A stretch of 64,000 bases of DNA, taken from positions 34,650 to 98,649 of IMG/VR virus record IMGVR_UViG_3300046820_001050; one strand, written 5' to 3'. This DNA is from a virus. The notes under the pieces were generated by a model. It was not told the origin of the DNA, ran no database searches, and saw nothing but the letters and a program-made list of their open reading frames with translations. Within the stretch, counting starts at the first letter, position 1. Every line of letters starts with the position of its first letter. The translations under genes and the position numbers were made by a program. Positions 14,455 through 23,169 of the stretch are shown piece after piece.

Positions 14455-14726
14455 TTTAAATTATCCTTTATTTCTTTTAGTGCTTTTGCTACGTCAGAAG
14501 GATTTACATTACACTTTACACAAAGACTTTCATCATTATATATTGACAAAGGTTCTTTGCATGACTTGCAAGTTCTTTCCTTCCCCTTTCTTTTTTGTCG
14601 TCTATAAATTATATACCTTGCAGCAATTTTTTCTTTAGTAGACATATCTCTACATTCAGGTGAACAATATATCTGATAAGTTATATCTGTTTTAAATTGT
14701 TTGTCACACCATTGACAATGTTTCAT
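14451..14726 (-). CDS. Small double zinc-ribbon protein
   Basis: 91 residues with two cysteine clusters. The first is CQWC...YCSPEC (residues 4-25). The second is CKSC...CVKC (about 53-72). Each could hold one zinc. The linker is basic (YRRQKRKGKER). Such proteins in phages bind nucleic acid or act as adaptors. Here it lies between the Cas4-like nuclease, overlapped by 23 bases, and the RuvC-like resolvase, overlapped by four, so a role in recombination is likely but unproven. Confidence 0.7.
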   Translation of the reverse strand: MKHCQWCDKQFKTDITYQIYCSPECRDMSTKEKIAARYIIYRRQKRKGKERTCKSCKEPLSIYNDESLCVKCNVNPSDVAKALKEIKDNLK

Positions 14727-15504
14727 CTAGTGGCTCCAAGGACTTTAGTTTAAAGTCTCCCTTACCAGCATCTGCACAAGCCTTTTTAATAGGACATGAT
14801 TTGCAAATTTTTGAATTTGAGCGATAGTTCTTTTCAGGAAGGGTTCTGTCGACCCAAGCCTTACGAACTGATCTCATCCATTCAAACGTCTGGTCTACCC
14901 ACCGACGATAATAATCATTTACTTCTACTGGAAGGATTAGCAACTCATGGTTATTTTTATTCTCATAAATAAGAACTGCCTTAGCCTTCTTCAGAATTTT
15001 CATATAAATTAACAACTGAATAAGGTGACCGCTCTTAGGCTTATTGTGTGCCTTGCGGTATTCAAACCCTTCGTTCATCATTGTTTTAATTTCACCAAGG
15101 AGTTCTTCTCCCTGCCAATTAACAATAACATCTCCATAGCCAAAGATTGGTGGATCATTATGTGTGATCTTAAATTCAGAATCTACAAGGAAGTCTGGAA
15201 CATTACCCATTGCTTCTTGAATTCTTTCGTGTGACTTTGTTCCTGCAGTCATGTTTGCTGCGCTGTATGGTGTTGCATCATCTTCAAACATTTGTCCATC
15301 AAAAGCAAGGTACCAGTATCTTGGGCACTCTCCATGCCCATAGGCAATGGTTGATGGAGCAAAGGTTTTCTTTTGTGTTTGCTTGTCTATGCGGGTTACA
15401 GTATAGCCAGACTGAATTTTTTCAGTAAGACCAGCAACATCTATTGCGTGTACTGGTGGCTTTTCCTGCTTAACCATAATCTGCTGTAATAAACTTTTTG
15501 TCAT
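14704..15504 (-). CDS. Cas4/RecB-family exonuclease with Fe-S cysteines
   Basis: 266 residues. The PD-(D/E)xK nuclease core shows H92 (GTKSHERI), D125 (FGYGDVIV), E138-I-K140 (LLGEIKT) and Q163. Four cysteines, C60 (GECPRYW) and C234, C237 and C243 (ICKSCPIKKAC), have the Cas4 4Fe-4S spacing. Phage proteins of this kind act as 5'-3' exonucleases in recombination-dependent replication. There is no CRISPR array or other cas gene here, so a CRISPR role is not supported. An extended -10 lies upstream at 15529-15537. Confidence 0.85.
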   Translation of the reverse strand: MTKSLLQQIMVKQEKPPVHAIDVAGLTEKIQSGYTVTRIDKQTQKKTFAPSTIAYGHGECPRYWYLAFDGQMFEDDATPYSAANMTAGTKSHERIQEAMGNVPDFLVDSEFKITHNDPPIFGYGDVIVNWQGEELLGEIKTMMNEGFEYRKAHNKPKSGHLIQLLIYMKILKKAKAVLIYENKNNHELLILPVEVNDYYRRWVDQTFEWMRSVRKAWVDRTLPEKNYRSNSKICKSCPIKKACADAGKGDFKLKSLEPLDETLSMV

Positions 15505-15528
15505 GTTTTACTCGTTTCTATTAGTATA

Positions 15529-15537
15529 AGTATAGCA
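15529..15537 (-). promoter_or_regulatory. Extended -10 promoter element for the Cas4-like gene
   Basis: Minus strand TGCTATACT, followed at once by a second TATACT (15523-15528). It leaves a leader of about 18 bases before the ATG at 15504. The Shine-Dalgarno is weak and no -35 is clear. Confidence 0.55.
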
Positions 15538-15539
15538 GA

Positions 15540-15845
15540 TTAACGTGTGATGTACTTGAGTGCAGACACCAAATTATTAAGCGACTCTGCTGCCGTATAA
15601 TAAAGATTCTTCTTTCCACGATCCGATTTGTCTACATTAGCCATCCATGTTGCCTTAAATGCCATCTTTGCTGCGATGGCCTGCAATCTTACAATCTCCA
15701 CGTGGGCAACATTGATTGGAATATCTGGCTTTATAATTAGTTTAGCAATCATTGTTAGTGCTATTGTTAATTCTTCGTCTTGCATATAGTCTGCAATCTC
15801 TGACAAACCATTTACCATATCAATTGTAGTATTTTCGTTTTGCAA
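15540..15845 (-). CDS. Conserved small helical phage protein
   Basis: 101 residues starting at TTG (15843-15845), with a GGAAA site just upstream. The protein is mostly helical. The segments IPINVAHVEIVRLQAIAAK and ATWMANVDKSDRGKKNLYY are strongly reminiscent of a small protein conserved in actinobacteriophage replication regions, function unknown. No ATG lies close to the ribosome site, so TTG is the best start. It has its own TATAAT element upstream and ends where the promoter of the Cas4-like gene begins. Confidence 0.65.
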   Translation of the reverse strand: MQNENTTIDMVNGLSEIADYMQDEELTIALTMIAKLIIKPDIPINVAHVEIVRLQAIAAKMAFKATWMANVDKSDRGKKNLYYTAAESLNNLVSALKYITR

Positions 15846-15876
15846 TTTTTTTCCGATCTAGTAGTTATTTTAAATT

Positions 15877-15882
15877 ATTATA
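15877..15882 (-). promoter_or_regulatory. Possible -10 element
   Basis: Minus strand TATAAT in an AT-rich gap (15846-15900) before the TTG start at 15845. No TG extension and no clear -35, so it may be chance in AT-rich DNA. Nothing else is seen in this gap. Confidence 0.35.
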
Positions 15883-15900
15883 AATTATTTACCGATATTG

Positions 15901-16569
15901 TTATTGTAAAGACTGTTCTTTTTTACTAAAGTCTTCTTTATATTTTGCAAATACTGGATCTGCATTCCATTTATCAAGTCTTTCTTTTCTTGCTTCTGGA
16001 GATCTAGCAGGAAGGTTTAATTCTTCAAAGTCTTTCTTTGTTGAAAAATGCATAGTCAAAACCTCAGTGTTGTTTCCTTCTTTAAAAAGCACTGGCTCTC
16101 TCCAATGTGCCTGACCTGCACCCCAAAAAACAAGAAGGTCTCCATACTGAAGATTAAAACTTTCATCTTCAATTACTATTGGCCAATCAATATTTGCGTC
16201 TAACTGATAGTCCATTGTTAGTTTAGAAAAATAATTATCTGAATCATAGTGCACTGGAAGTTTTGGATTTACTCCTGGACTATGCTCTTGATTATAACTA
16301 AGGTAACTATTGTGGTACATAAAAACATCTTCTCCAACTAATGTTGAAGCAAACTTTTCAAGTTTTCTACGTATGTGCTCTGGGTACATAACTTCTATTT
16401 GCATTCTTGCCATAGTTGGCAAAACAAGTGGAGAATAAAACTCACTTAAATCTTTAGCATTTTTTTGATACTTAATAATTGCAAGAAGAACTTCTATTTC
16501 TTCATCAGTAAAAAAGTTTTTAACAATGTGTGGAACTATCTTATTTTTTGGTTCATGTCCTGTATTCAT
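15901..16569 (-). CDS. 2-oxoglutarate/Fe(II) oxygenase-like protein
   Basis: 222 residues from the ATG at 16569, preferred over an upstream in-frame start at 16587 that would lie inside the -10 element. It has VPHIVKNFFTDEEIEVLL at the N-terminus, HYDSDNYF (H and D two apart) and AGQAHWREPV as the probable distal histidine, with beta-helix strands between. The 2-oxoglutarate arginine is not obvious, so activity is less certain than for the oxygenases at 317-1663. It lies alone among replication and recombination genes, far from the other oxygenases, so its substrate may differ. The promoter and ATG spacing suggest a leaderless mRNA. Confidence 0.65.
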   Translation of the reverse strand: MNTGHEPKNKIVPHIVKNFFTDEEIEVLLAIIKYQKNAKDLSEFYSPLVLPTMARMQIEVMYPEHIRRKLEKFASTLVGEDVFMYHNSYLSYNQEHSPGVNPKLPVHYDSDNYFSKLTMDYQLDANIDWPIVIEDESFNLQYGDLLVFWGAGQAHWREPVLFKEGNNTEVLTMHFSTKKDFEELNLPARSPEARKERLDKWNADPVFAKYKEDFSKKEQSLQ

Positions 16570-16575
16570 AATACT

Positions 16576-16581
16576 ATTATA
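16576..16581 (-). promoter_or_regulatory. -10 element placed for a leaderless start
   Basis: Minus strand TGGTG-TATAAT, ending six bases before the ATG at 16569. No Shine-Dalgarno lies between. It overlaps the end of the preceding nuclease-like gene. Confidence 0.5.
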
Positions 16582-16864
16582 CACCATCCTCTGAAAGTTG
16601 TTCTAAAATGCTCATCTCAATTATAGCAAGTCTTACCTTTGCATTCCCCTCGCCTATTACTACAACAATGGCTGGATCTTTTCCGTTCTTCATAGCATCT
16701 GTTGTGGCCTTAGCCCAAACCTCTTTATTCAAAGTAAAAGATTTTCCAACCTCTTTAAAGTCTACAACAAAGTTTTTCCAGGATGCATCACCCTTTTGAG
16801 TATTACGACCAGAATTCTTATGCTGCTTAGCACCTATTCTCTTGGACTCACTCTTCTCTGTCAT
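16577..16864 (-). CDS. Small PD-(D/E)xK nuclease-like phage protein
   Basis: 95 residues from the ATG at 16864, preceded by GGAAGGG. It begins MTEKSESKRIGAKQHKNSGR. A GDAS...FVVDFKEVGKSF stretch has the spacing of a Holliday-junction-resolvase-like (Hjc/archaeal type) or restriction-fold nuclease, with D and DxK as possible metal ligands. It then continues with VWAKATTDAMKNGKDPAIVV, LAIIEM and LEQL. Proteins with this pattern are frequent beside recombination genes in actinobacteriophages. The fold call is from pattern only. It overlaps the zinc-ribbon gene by 17 bases. Confidence 0.5.
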   Translation of the reverse strand: MTEKSESKRIGAKQHKNSGRNTQKGDASWKNFVVDFKEVGKSFTLNKEVWAKATTDAMKNGKDPAIVVVIGEGNAKVRLAIIEMSILEQLSEDGV

Positions 16865-17024
16865 TACCCTTCCATTTCTGCTTTCCAAACTTAACACTGC
16901 TTAGGTGTTTGCTGGGGCACATCCATGTTGCAGTCTTTGTGTCTGCATAAAGTCTTAAAGATCTTACCTCTGCCTTGCACTCGTGGCATGTAAACTTGCC
17001 AGTATATACTGTGTAACTAGCCAT
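16848..17024 (-). CDS. 58-residue zinc-ribbon-like protein
   Basis: The frame starts MASYTVYTGKFTCHECKAEV and continues to ATWMCPSKHLSSVKFGKQKW. The CxxC (C13, C16) plus C36 and H40 could make one zinc site. The ATG lies inside the RecA stop region (overlap of eight bases), and its end overlaps the nuclease-like gene. It is short but has strong coding character and close analogues in actinobacteriophages by recollection. Function is unknown, but binding of nucleic acid or of RecA-associated proteins is plausible. Confidence 0.65.
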   Translation of the reverse strand: MASYTVYTGKFTCHECKAEVRSLRLYADTKTATWMCPSKHLSSVKFGKQKWKGNDREE

Positions 17025-18027
17025 TTAGTTTTGCCTTGATTGATTCTTGCAAGTCAAGATCCTCTCTTACACGATTAACGAATGCTTCTTTACCCTGGAC
17101 CTTTGACCCATCAGGAAGTATGTACCAAGCACCTGTGCGCTCCACGATGCCGTTTAGTTCTGCTGTAGTAACCAGATCACCAATGGTATCAAGACCAATA
17201 TTGTCACCTCTAAAGTAAAAATCATACTCACCAGACTGGAACCCTGGAGAGGTTTTGGAGAACTGGAGTTCCCACTTAATAGTTCTACCAATTTTTTCTT
17301 CAATTAATTTATCTCCTACCTTGATCTTGCCCTTAATCGCTTGATTGTCTGACTCTGAAGAAAAGAGTTTAACAATACATGAGGAATAAAACTTAGTAGC
17401 CTGACCACCAGAAGGCTGCTGGCTAGTATACATAGCATTAATATTATTACGAGACTGAGAAATGAGAACAAGCAAAGTTGGCTTAACTTTATTGTTTGCA
17501 TAGTTAAGCATTTTCCATGCGTTACTAAAGTCACGGGATTCTGCTCCAATCTGTTTTGTATTTTCTAATGCTTTCATTTCATCTGTATCTTTTTCAAAAT
17601 AAATTGCTGGAAGCATTGATGTAATAGAGTCTACCACAATTAGGTCAACGCCAGCGTTCATTAATCCAACACCTACATCCACCATGTCGCTAATAGTTCT
17701 TGCTTGCGAATAGATTAGTTTTTCTGGATCTACCCCAAGAGTTCTGGCCCAGTCTTCTGAGTATGACATCTCTGAGTCAATCCACGCACACAGTTTGCCA
17801 TCTGCCTGTGCAAGAGCAATCATCTGAAGGCACATAGAAGACTTTGCAGAAGACTTAGAGCCCCAGATCAGTACCTGCCTTCCATAAGGAAGACCACCAC
17901 CAAGAGCACGGTTTAATCCAAAACTAGGAGTAGGTTGGTATTCATAGTTAACACCAACCCCACTACCCAATCTCTTTCTTAACTTAGGGTCTAACTGTGC
18001 TAATGCTTCTTCGATACTAACTGACAT
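17017..18027 (-). CDS. recA: RecA-like recombinase
   Basis: 336 residues from the ATG at 18027, with GGAGG seven bases upstream. A second ATG two codons before is too close to that site. The RecA core is clear: P-loop IWGSKSSAKSS (residues 54-64), Walker B DLIVVDSIT and the GGQATKFYSS segment, close to the DNA-binding loop. The P-loop is unusual, because the second conserved glycine is Ala61 (G56-S-K-S-S-A61-K62-S63). The enzyme would promote strand exchange in recombination-dependent replication together with the Cas4-like nuclease and RuvC-like resolvase. It overlaps the polymerase gene by 11 bases. Confidence 0.85.
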   Translation of the reverse strand: MSVSIEEALAQLDPKLRKRLGSGVGVNYEYQPTPSFGLNRALGGGLPYGRQVLIWGSKSSAKSSMCLQMIALAQADGKLCAWIDSEMSYSEDWARTLGVDPEKLIYSQARTISDMVDVGVGLMNAGVDLIVVDSITSMLPAIYFEKDTDEMKALENTKQIGAESRDFSNAWKMLNYANNKVKPTLLVLISQSRNNINAMYTSQQPSGGQATKFYSSCIVKLFSSESDNQAIKGKIKVGDKLIEEKIGRTIKWELQFSKTSPGFQSGEYDFYFRGDNIGLDTIGDLVTTAELNGIVERTGAWYILPDGSKVQGKEAFVNRVREDLDLQESIKAKLNG

Positions 18028-21000
18028 GTACATCCTCCAATGTTACTGTTCCGTCTTTAGTCTTGCCAAAATCAAACTTATAAGATTTGCCTTCTTCAAT
18101 ATGCATATACGCTTTTGCAAAAGATGTAGGAAATACTGTAATAGAATGTAGGTCTCTACTTGTATCTGCAAGTGTAAGTGATGCCATTTTCTTTCCAGTC
18201 TTTGTAATTCTTGGTTTAAAAGAAACTACAAACATTTCATCATCTTTATATGGAAGTTGCTTATAACTTAAGAACTTCACAAGAGCATGGGATGATTCTT
18301 TTATCTCATCTGAAGGTATGAAAGAAACAATCCTGTTATCATTACACAGAACCAGATAAGAGCGACCTGTCTCAATAGTTGTATTTTCATCATCAAATAT
18401 ACCGACACTGCCAGTTTTGTCCAAAATTTCAACTCGTGACCATCCTGTTCCTCGTTTAATAGATTTTACCATACCCATAAAAATGTATGATCCTTTTTCT
18501 TCAAAGTCTACAATATCTTGAATAAATGCATAGTAGTGAGAGGGAATAGTAATATTAAACTCTGGAAGGTTTAAGTATTCATACAGGTTCTCTTTAATCT
18601 CCTGGTCATTTCTAGGATTGTCATTAAATGTTGCTGCACCAATGACCCTTAGTGCTTGTAGTGCACGACTGTTTACTCCGTTTCCTTTTGTAAAGGTAAA
18701 CTCTTCAAGTTCTTTATATGAACTAAATGGTCGTGCTGATATATATCTTTCACCAATTTTGTCAGATATAAACTTGATAGCGCTGAGTCCAAACCGAATA
18801 CCTTTACCCTCAATCTTAAAATCAATATCCGAATCATTAATGTGAGGCAACTTAATGCTAATGCCCATTCTCTTTGCTTCAATAAGATATTCAGTTCTTG
18901 CATCTTTATCCTTTTCGTTCTTTAGCACTGAGTACATAAACTCAAGTGGGTAATAATACTTTAGCCATGCTGTCCAATAGGATAGCGTTGAGTATGCTAC
19001 TGCGTGAGATTTGTTAAATGAATACCCTGCGTGAGCCTCAAAGTCATGCCATAGATCACGAGCAGCATTAGGAGCAATAAACTTAGATGCTCCCTCTACG
19101 AACTTCTCTTTAAACTGATCAAATTCTTTAGCATCCTTTTTCTTTCCAATGATCTTTCTAACTTTATCTGCTTCCGACATGGACATACCGCCAAGGTGTA
19201 CGCATGCTTGCATAACCTGTTCCTGGTAAAGAATACAGCCATAAGTGTCCTCCGTAAATTGTTTTAGTACTTGGTGTGTATAAGATATGTTTTGACGACC
19301 ATGTTTACGATCAACATAGTCCTTTCCGATAGTGTTCATTGCACCTGGACGGACAAGAGCATTAGATGCTGCAAGTTCATTTAAATTCTTTACACCCATC
19401 TTAACAAGAAGGTTTGTATATGGTGCTGCTTCACACTGGAATACGCCCTTAGTGTATCCATCTGAAAGCATCTGATAAACATTTGCATCATCCATCTTGA
19501 TTTTAAGAAGGTCAATCTTCTTGCCGTCTCTTTCTTTAATAATATCAATTGTGTTCTTGAGAACAGACAATGTTTTCAGTCCCAAAGCATCAATCTTGAT
19601 TAGACCAATTCTTTCAGCCTCTTCCATGTCAACACCAACTACTGGAATTCTTTCGTCAGATCCAGTAGACGATCTTGTTTCAAGTGGTGCATATCTAAAG
19701 ATTGGTTCCTTTGCAGTCACAACACCTGCTGCGTGGATACCTGTACCACGGATACGACCACGAAGTTGTTCTCCGTAAATCTCTACCTCTGGATACTTCT
19801 CACGAAACTCTCTTGTTGATTTAGATGTGCAGAAATCATCCCATGTATCTACGGTTTTTAACACCTTATTTACATCTGATAGAGGAATATTTAATACTCG
19901 TGCAACATCTCTAACAATTCCCTTGCCTGTAAACTCAAGAAAGGTAGCGATAGATGCAACATGTCTATACTGTCTAACAAGATAGTCTTTTACTTCTTCA
20001 CGACGAGTATCCTGAATGTCTGTGTCAATATCTGGAAAGTCATTACGCTCTGGATTAATAAAGCGAAAGAACAAAAGGTTGTGCTCAATAGGATCAATGT
20101 CTGTAATCTTTAGTGCATAACAAACAAGAGAGCCAGCAGATGATCCACGACCAGGACCAACCATGATCTCTTCTTTCTTAGCCCAGTTGATCATGTTACT
20201 CACAACAAGGAAGTATGGAGCAAACTTCTTATCTTTAATGATCTTTAACTCTTCTTCAAGTCTATCAAGATACTCTTGATTTTCTGACAAACCTCGCTCT
20301 GCCAAACCTTCCAATGCAGCCTTTGCAAGTTCCTTGTCAGGACTCTTATACTGTACTGGTAAAAGGTTTAATCCTTCTTGAATGCCATAGTCTCCTACTG
20401 TCTCTGCTAATAGGAGTGTGTTTGAATATATGTCAGGTCGATCAATACCCTGCGCTTCCATGGCTGCTTTAATCTCTTCATATGAGAGCAGGTGTATGTC
20501 AAACTTGTTAAATGTAATCTGACGGTCTTCGCCATAAAGGTAGTCAAGGCGTTCCATCATGCTGCCCTTTTTCTTTGACTTTTCATATGTTGCATCTTTT
20601 ACGAACTTGCCGTGTGTGTTCATGAGCAACTTAAACTCTTGAACTTCTTTTTGTGATGGATCAACATGGTGGCAGTCTGGTGTAACAATAACTTTAATAC
20701 CAAACTCGTCTGCTAGTTCTATCAGATACTTATTAATGTGTGCTTCATTATGAGGCATAACTTCAACGTAGTAGTCATCTCCAAAGCGTTCCTTGAACCA
20801 AGTTAAATACTTCTTGGCAAGAGCAAACTCTTCTTCTTCTAATGCTTTTACAAGTACGCTACTTGGGCAAGCAGAGGATACGATAATCCCCTCTTTATAC
20901 TTTTCTAGTATAGTAAAATCAAATCGTGGCTTCTTAAAGAAACCATCTGTCCAGGATAGTTCACTAATCTTGTTAAGGTTTTCTAAACCAATTTGATTCT

Positions 21001-21292
21001 TGGCTAGAAGGATAATGTGATTATAGACAAGATCTTGCTGACCTTCTCTTTCAGACTTATCTCGTGTGTCAGATATGTCTGCACACATGTATCCTTCTAG
21101 ACCTAGAATTGGCTTAATGCCCTTTGCTTTTGCAATACGGTGCAGTTCCCTATGCCCAGATAAAGTACCGTGGTCAGTGATGGCAATTGCTGGCATCCCT
21201 AACTCAACTGCACGGTCAACGTATTCTTCTGGAGTAGCAATCCCATCAAATAAACTAAAATGGGTATGGACATGTAAGCCGACGTAGTTCAT
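18017..21292 (-). CDS. dnaE: DNA polymerase III alpha subunit (DnaE-type, family C)
   Basis: 1091 residues from the ATG at 21292 (MNYVGLHVHTHFSLFDG), which follows the previous stop by one base. The PHP domain is at the N-terminus, with H7-V-H9 and TDHG. The palm carries the catalytic D423 and D425 (FPDIDTDIQD) and D568 (IKIDALGLK), at spacing close to E. coli DnaE. The region after about residue 850 contains the HhH/OB-fold part, with LADTSRDLHSITVFP. The protein is essentially full length. The phage therefore supplies its own replicative polymerase, helicase, primase and SSB. No sliding clamp was found in the window. Confidence 0.93.
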   Translation of the reverse strand: MNYVGLHVHTHFSLFDGIATPEEYVDRAVELGMPAIAITDHGTLSGHRELHRIAKAKGIKPILGLEGYMCADISDTRDKSEREGQQDLVYNHIILLAKNQIGLENLNKISELSWTDGFFKKPRFDFTILEKYKEGIIVSSACPSSVLVKALEEEEFALAKKYLTWFKERFGDDYYVEVMPHNEAHINKYLIELADEFGIKVIVTPDCHHVDPSQKEVQEFKLLMNTHGKFVKDATYEKSKKKGSMMERLDYLYGEDRQITFNKFDIHLLSYEEIKAAMEAQGIDRPDIYSNTLLLAETVGDYGIQEGLNLLPVQYKSPDKELAKAALEGLAERGLSENQEYLDRLEEELKIIKDKKFAPYFLVVSNMINWAKKEEIMVGPGRGSSAGSLVCYALKITDIDPIEHNLLFFRFINPERNDFPDIDTDIQDTRREEVKDYLVRQYRHVASIATFLEFTGKGIVRDVARVLNIPLSDVNKVLKTVDTWDDFCTSKSTREFREKYPEVEIYGEQLRGRIRGTGIHAAGVVTAKEPIFRYAPLETRSSTGSDERIPVVGVDMEEAERIGLIKIDALGLKTLSVLKNTIDIIKERDGKKIDLLKIKMDDANVYQMLSDGYTKGVFQCEAAPYTNLLVKMGVKNLNELAASNALVRPGAMNTIGKDYVDRKHGRQNISYTHQVLKQFTEDTYGCILYQEQVMQACVHLGGMSMSEADKVRKIIGKKKDAKEFDQFKEKFVEGASKFIAPNAARDLWHDFEAHAGYSFNKSHAVAYSTLSYWTAWLKYYYPLEFMYSVLKNEKDKDARTEYLIEAKRMGISIKLPHINDSDIDFKIEGKGIRFGLSAIKFISDKIGERYISARPFSSYKELEEFTFTKGNGVNSRALQALRVIGAATFNDNPRNDQEIKENLYEYLNLPEFNITIPSHYYAFIQDIVDFEEKGSYIFMGMVKSIKRGTGWSRVEILDKTGSVGIFDDENTTIETGRSYLVLCNDNRIVSFIPSDEIKESSHALVKFLSYKQLPYKDDEMFVVSFKPRITKTGKKMASLTLADTSRDLHSITVFPTSFAKAYMHIEEGKSYKFDFGKTKDGTVTLEDVHVS

Positions 21293-21293
21293 A

Positions 21294-21947
21294 TTACCAA
21301 TCAGCGTTAGTTGCTGAAGTGGCAGATGGGCCATCAAAGCCCAAGTAGAACGCTTCTTGTTCTGCGTAAGGAACCTTGCGTAGTGCAGACTCTAGTGGGT
21401 AAGGCTTAATCTCTCCCCAGTTGAATGGCTCCTTGTCTGGTGCAGATGGAATCAATGTGTAATTGGTTTCAGTTCCCTGTCCGTTACGCTTTAACTTCCA
21501 CTGTACATTTGAGATGCTTCCTGTTTCAAGAGCATACTCACGAATTGTGTTGAATGATGATTGCTTACTGATACCCATTGACCAGATTGCAACATATGGT
21601 GCTTCGATGCCGTCGTCTACAAGAACGTTGCAGTAGAAACGAAGACGTGCTCTCCAGCCAGCCTTTGGATCCTTGCGGTGCATCTCTTCAGCCCAGTCAC
21701 GACCTTCTGTATCCATTGTATCTACAGCCTTACGCTTGTAGTCCTTTGGGTTTGTATGTTCTGATACAACAATTGCTAGTCCACGCTCTGCGTTATAGTT
21801 TGCTGAATCTTCATCGAGTTCTTCTAAGAACCTAATCTTTACTGATTGTCCATCGGCAAGTTTTAACCACTTAACCTTTGGGCCATCTCCACCCTTTGGG
21901 CCATCTAGTACTGGACCCATTTCCTTTATTCCTCTTAGTATTGCCAT
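21294..21947 (-). CDS. ssb: Single-stranded DNA-binding protein
   Basis: 217 residues. The N-terminal segment KVKWLKLADGQSVKIRFLEEL and the aromatic/basic strand pattern resemble phage SSBs related to T4 gp32 or T7 gp2.5. The C-terminus is not strongly acidic but ends FDGPSATSATNADW. Position between the primase and polymerase genes, an AAAGGAG ribosome site and a strong promoter (21975-22004) fit a highly expressed replication protein. No classical E. coli-type OB signature is visible, so the call is partly by context. Confidence 0.7.
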   Translation of the reverse strand: MAILRGIKEMGPVLDGPKGGDGPKVKWLKLADGQSVKIRFLEELDEDSANYNAERGLAIVVSEHTNPKDYKRKAVDTMDTEGRDWAEEMHRKDPKAGWRARLRFYCNVLVDDGIEAPYVAIWSMGISKQSSFNTIREYALETGSISNVQWKLKRNGQGTETNYTLIPSAPDKEPFNWGEIKPYPLESALRKVPYAEQEAFYLGFDGPSATSATNADW

Positions 21948-21972
21948 GTGTTTTCTCCTTTGTGTTGTTATG

Positions 21973-22917
21973 TTAGTTTAGCATAGACTGTATTGATTTG
22001 TCAAACTGGAAGTCCAGTTCTTGAATTGACTTATCGTCCATGTCGCCTATATCTTTGTATTGTTTATTTAGTTGTATTACAGATACACGAGAACCAAGTT
22101 TTTCAACTATCTTAGTTTTCATATTTCCACCTGCTTCATCGTTGTCTGCAATAACAATTATATCATTAAAGTACTTCTGAAGCAATTCTATTTGTATATT
22201 TGATACATTGGACCCAAGTGTTGCTACTGCAGCGAAACCACACTGGTCAAGCCTGATAGCATCAAATGATGACTCTACAACGTATACCTTGCCATAACTT
22301 TTTACTCTATGCAAATTAAACAGTGTTTTTGATTTTGGTAAGCCTGGAGTATTCTTAAATTCTTTTCCTTCAATTGATCTTCCAACAAATCCAATTGGCA
22401 AACCTTCTGGGCTATGAACTGGAACTGTAACCATGTCTTGCTTGTCTGAGTATCCCAAAGAAAACTTTGATGCAGAAGTCTTTGTTATTTTTCTATAATT
22501 AAAATAATCTTTTGCTCTATCAGATGAAAGAAGATTATTGTGCAAGCGCTTAAGAACTAATTCATCAAACATTGCAAACTCAGGCTTCTGATAAAGAGCC
22601 TTATCGATATCTGTTTCAATGCTTGTTTCTGTTTCTTTACTTTTGATAAATCTTGCAGCCTCAAAGTAGGTCCTGTTAGACATATGCATAACAAATTCAA
22701 TAAATCCAGTTACGTGATGACATGCAAAACAAAAAAATGTTCCGTTATTCTTATCTATTTCTCCTGCTGGGGTTCTGTTGTTATTGTGATATGGACAAAA
22801 AATAATATAGTCTGAGTCGACCTCAGACTCAATAGTTACACCTGTTCCTGTGAGAACTCTTTTGATTTGCTCTTTTGTGTATACACTACTTTGCTTCCGT
22901 CTATTCCTGCTATCCAT
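21973..22917 (-). CDS. DnaG-like primase
   Basis: 314 residues. The zinc-binding CHC2 domain shows C41, H44, C63 and C66 (FCPYHNN ... FFCFACHH). The TOPRIM domain follows: E215 (VVESSFDAI), then D258-x-D260 (VIADNDEAGG). It is shorter than bacterial DnaG because the C-terminal helicase-binding domain is reduced or absent. The start is uncertain. The ATG at 22917 overlaps the upstream gene by 82 bases, and a GTG at 22884 is an alternative. It would make primers for the helicase-primase-polymerase set encoded around it. Confidence 0.88.
   Translation of the reverse strand: MDSRNRRKQSSVYTKEQIKRVLTGTGVTIESEVDSDYIIFCPYHNNNRTPAGEIDKNNGTFFCFACHHVTGFIEFVMHMSNRTYFEAARFIKSKETETSIETDIDKALYQKPEFAMFDELVLKRLHNNLLSSDRAKDYFNYRKITKTSASKFSLGYSDKQDMVTVPVHSPEGLPIGFVGRSIEGKEFKNTPGLPKSKTLFNLHRVKSYGKVYVVESSFDAIRLDQCGFAAVATLGSNVSNIQIELLQKYFNDIIVIADNDEAGGNMKTKIVEKLGSRVSVIQLNKQYKDIGDMDDKSIQELDFQFDKSIQSMLN
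21975..22004 (-). promoter_or_regulatory. Consensus promoter for the SSB-polymerase-RecA operon
   Basis: TTGACA (21999-22004), an 18-base spacer, then TGC-TAAACT (21975-21983). It lies in the 3' end of the primase gene and leaves a leader of about 20-27 bases with AAAGGAG. Confidence 0.75.
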
Positions 22918-23162
22918 TCGCTTTGTTTTCTCCCCGTATATGTTCCGTGTACTGTTAATTCAAATTCAAAATATTTTTTCTTATGGTTATAGTCTAATGT
23001 AAAATCTGGGTCTATATCAAGTCTTGGCACATATCCAGACAGGCGCATCTCAGACTCAAGTAGTCTGATATATTCCTGCTTAAGCCTGCCAAGTGCTGAT
23101 TCATCATGAATGACTCCACTCAAGTTGAACTTCTTGATAGGCTTGTGGTGATAGTTTGCCAT
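22836..23162 (-). CDS. Conserved small phage replication-region protein
   Basis: 108 residues, not assigned to a family. It starts MANYHHKPIKKFNLSGVI and has a helical part (about 20-42) followed by beta strands (DFTLDYNHKKKYFEFELTVHG). The position between helicase and primase genes and a basic C-terminus suggest DNA binding or an accessory role. The TATAAT at 23170-23175 ends seven bases before the ATG and no Shine-Dalgarno lies between, so it looks leaderless. It overlaps the primase frame. Confidence 0.6.
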   Translation of the reverse strand: MANYHHKPIKKFNLSGVIHDESALGRLKQEYIRLLESEMRLSGYVPRLDIDPDFTLDYNHKKKYFEFELTVHGTYTGRKQSEWIAGIDGSKVVYTQKSKSKEFSQEQV

Positions 23163-23169
23163 GTAACAT

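Noticed and set aside
14704-15504. Cas4-like protein as evidence for a CRISPR system.
   Set aside because: No direct-repeat array and no cas1, cas2 or effector genes are seen. The protein fits phage recombination nucleases of the Cas4/RecB family.
18017-21337. Longer starts for several genes, for example polymerase at 21337, tail hub at 32419 and small genes at 12941-13007.
   Set aside because: The extra N-terminal parts lie inside the preceding gene, lack a ribosome site and are not part of the recognised domains.
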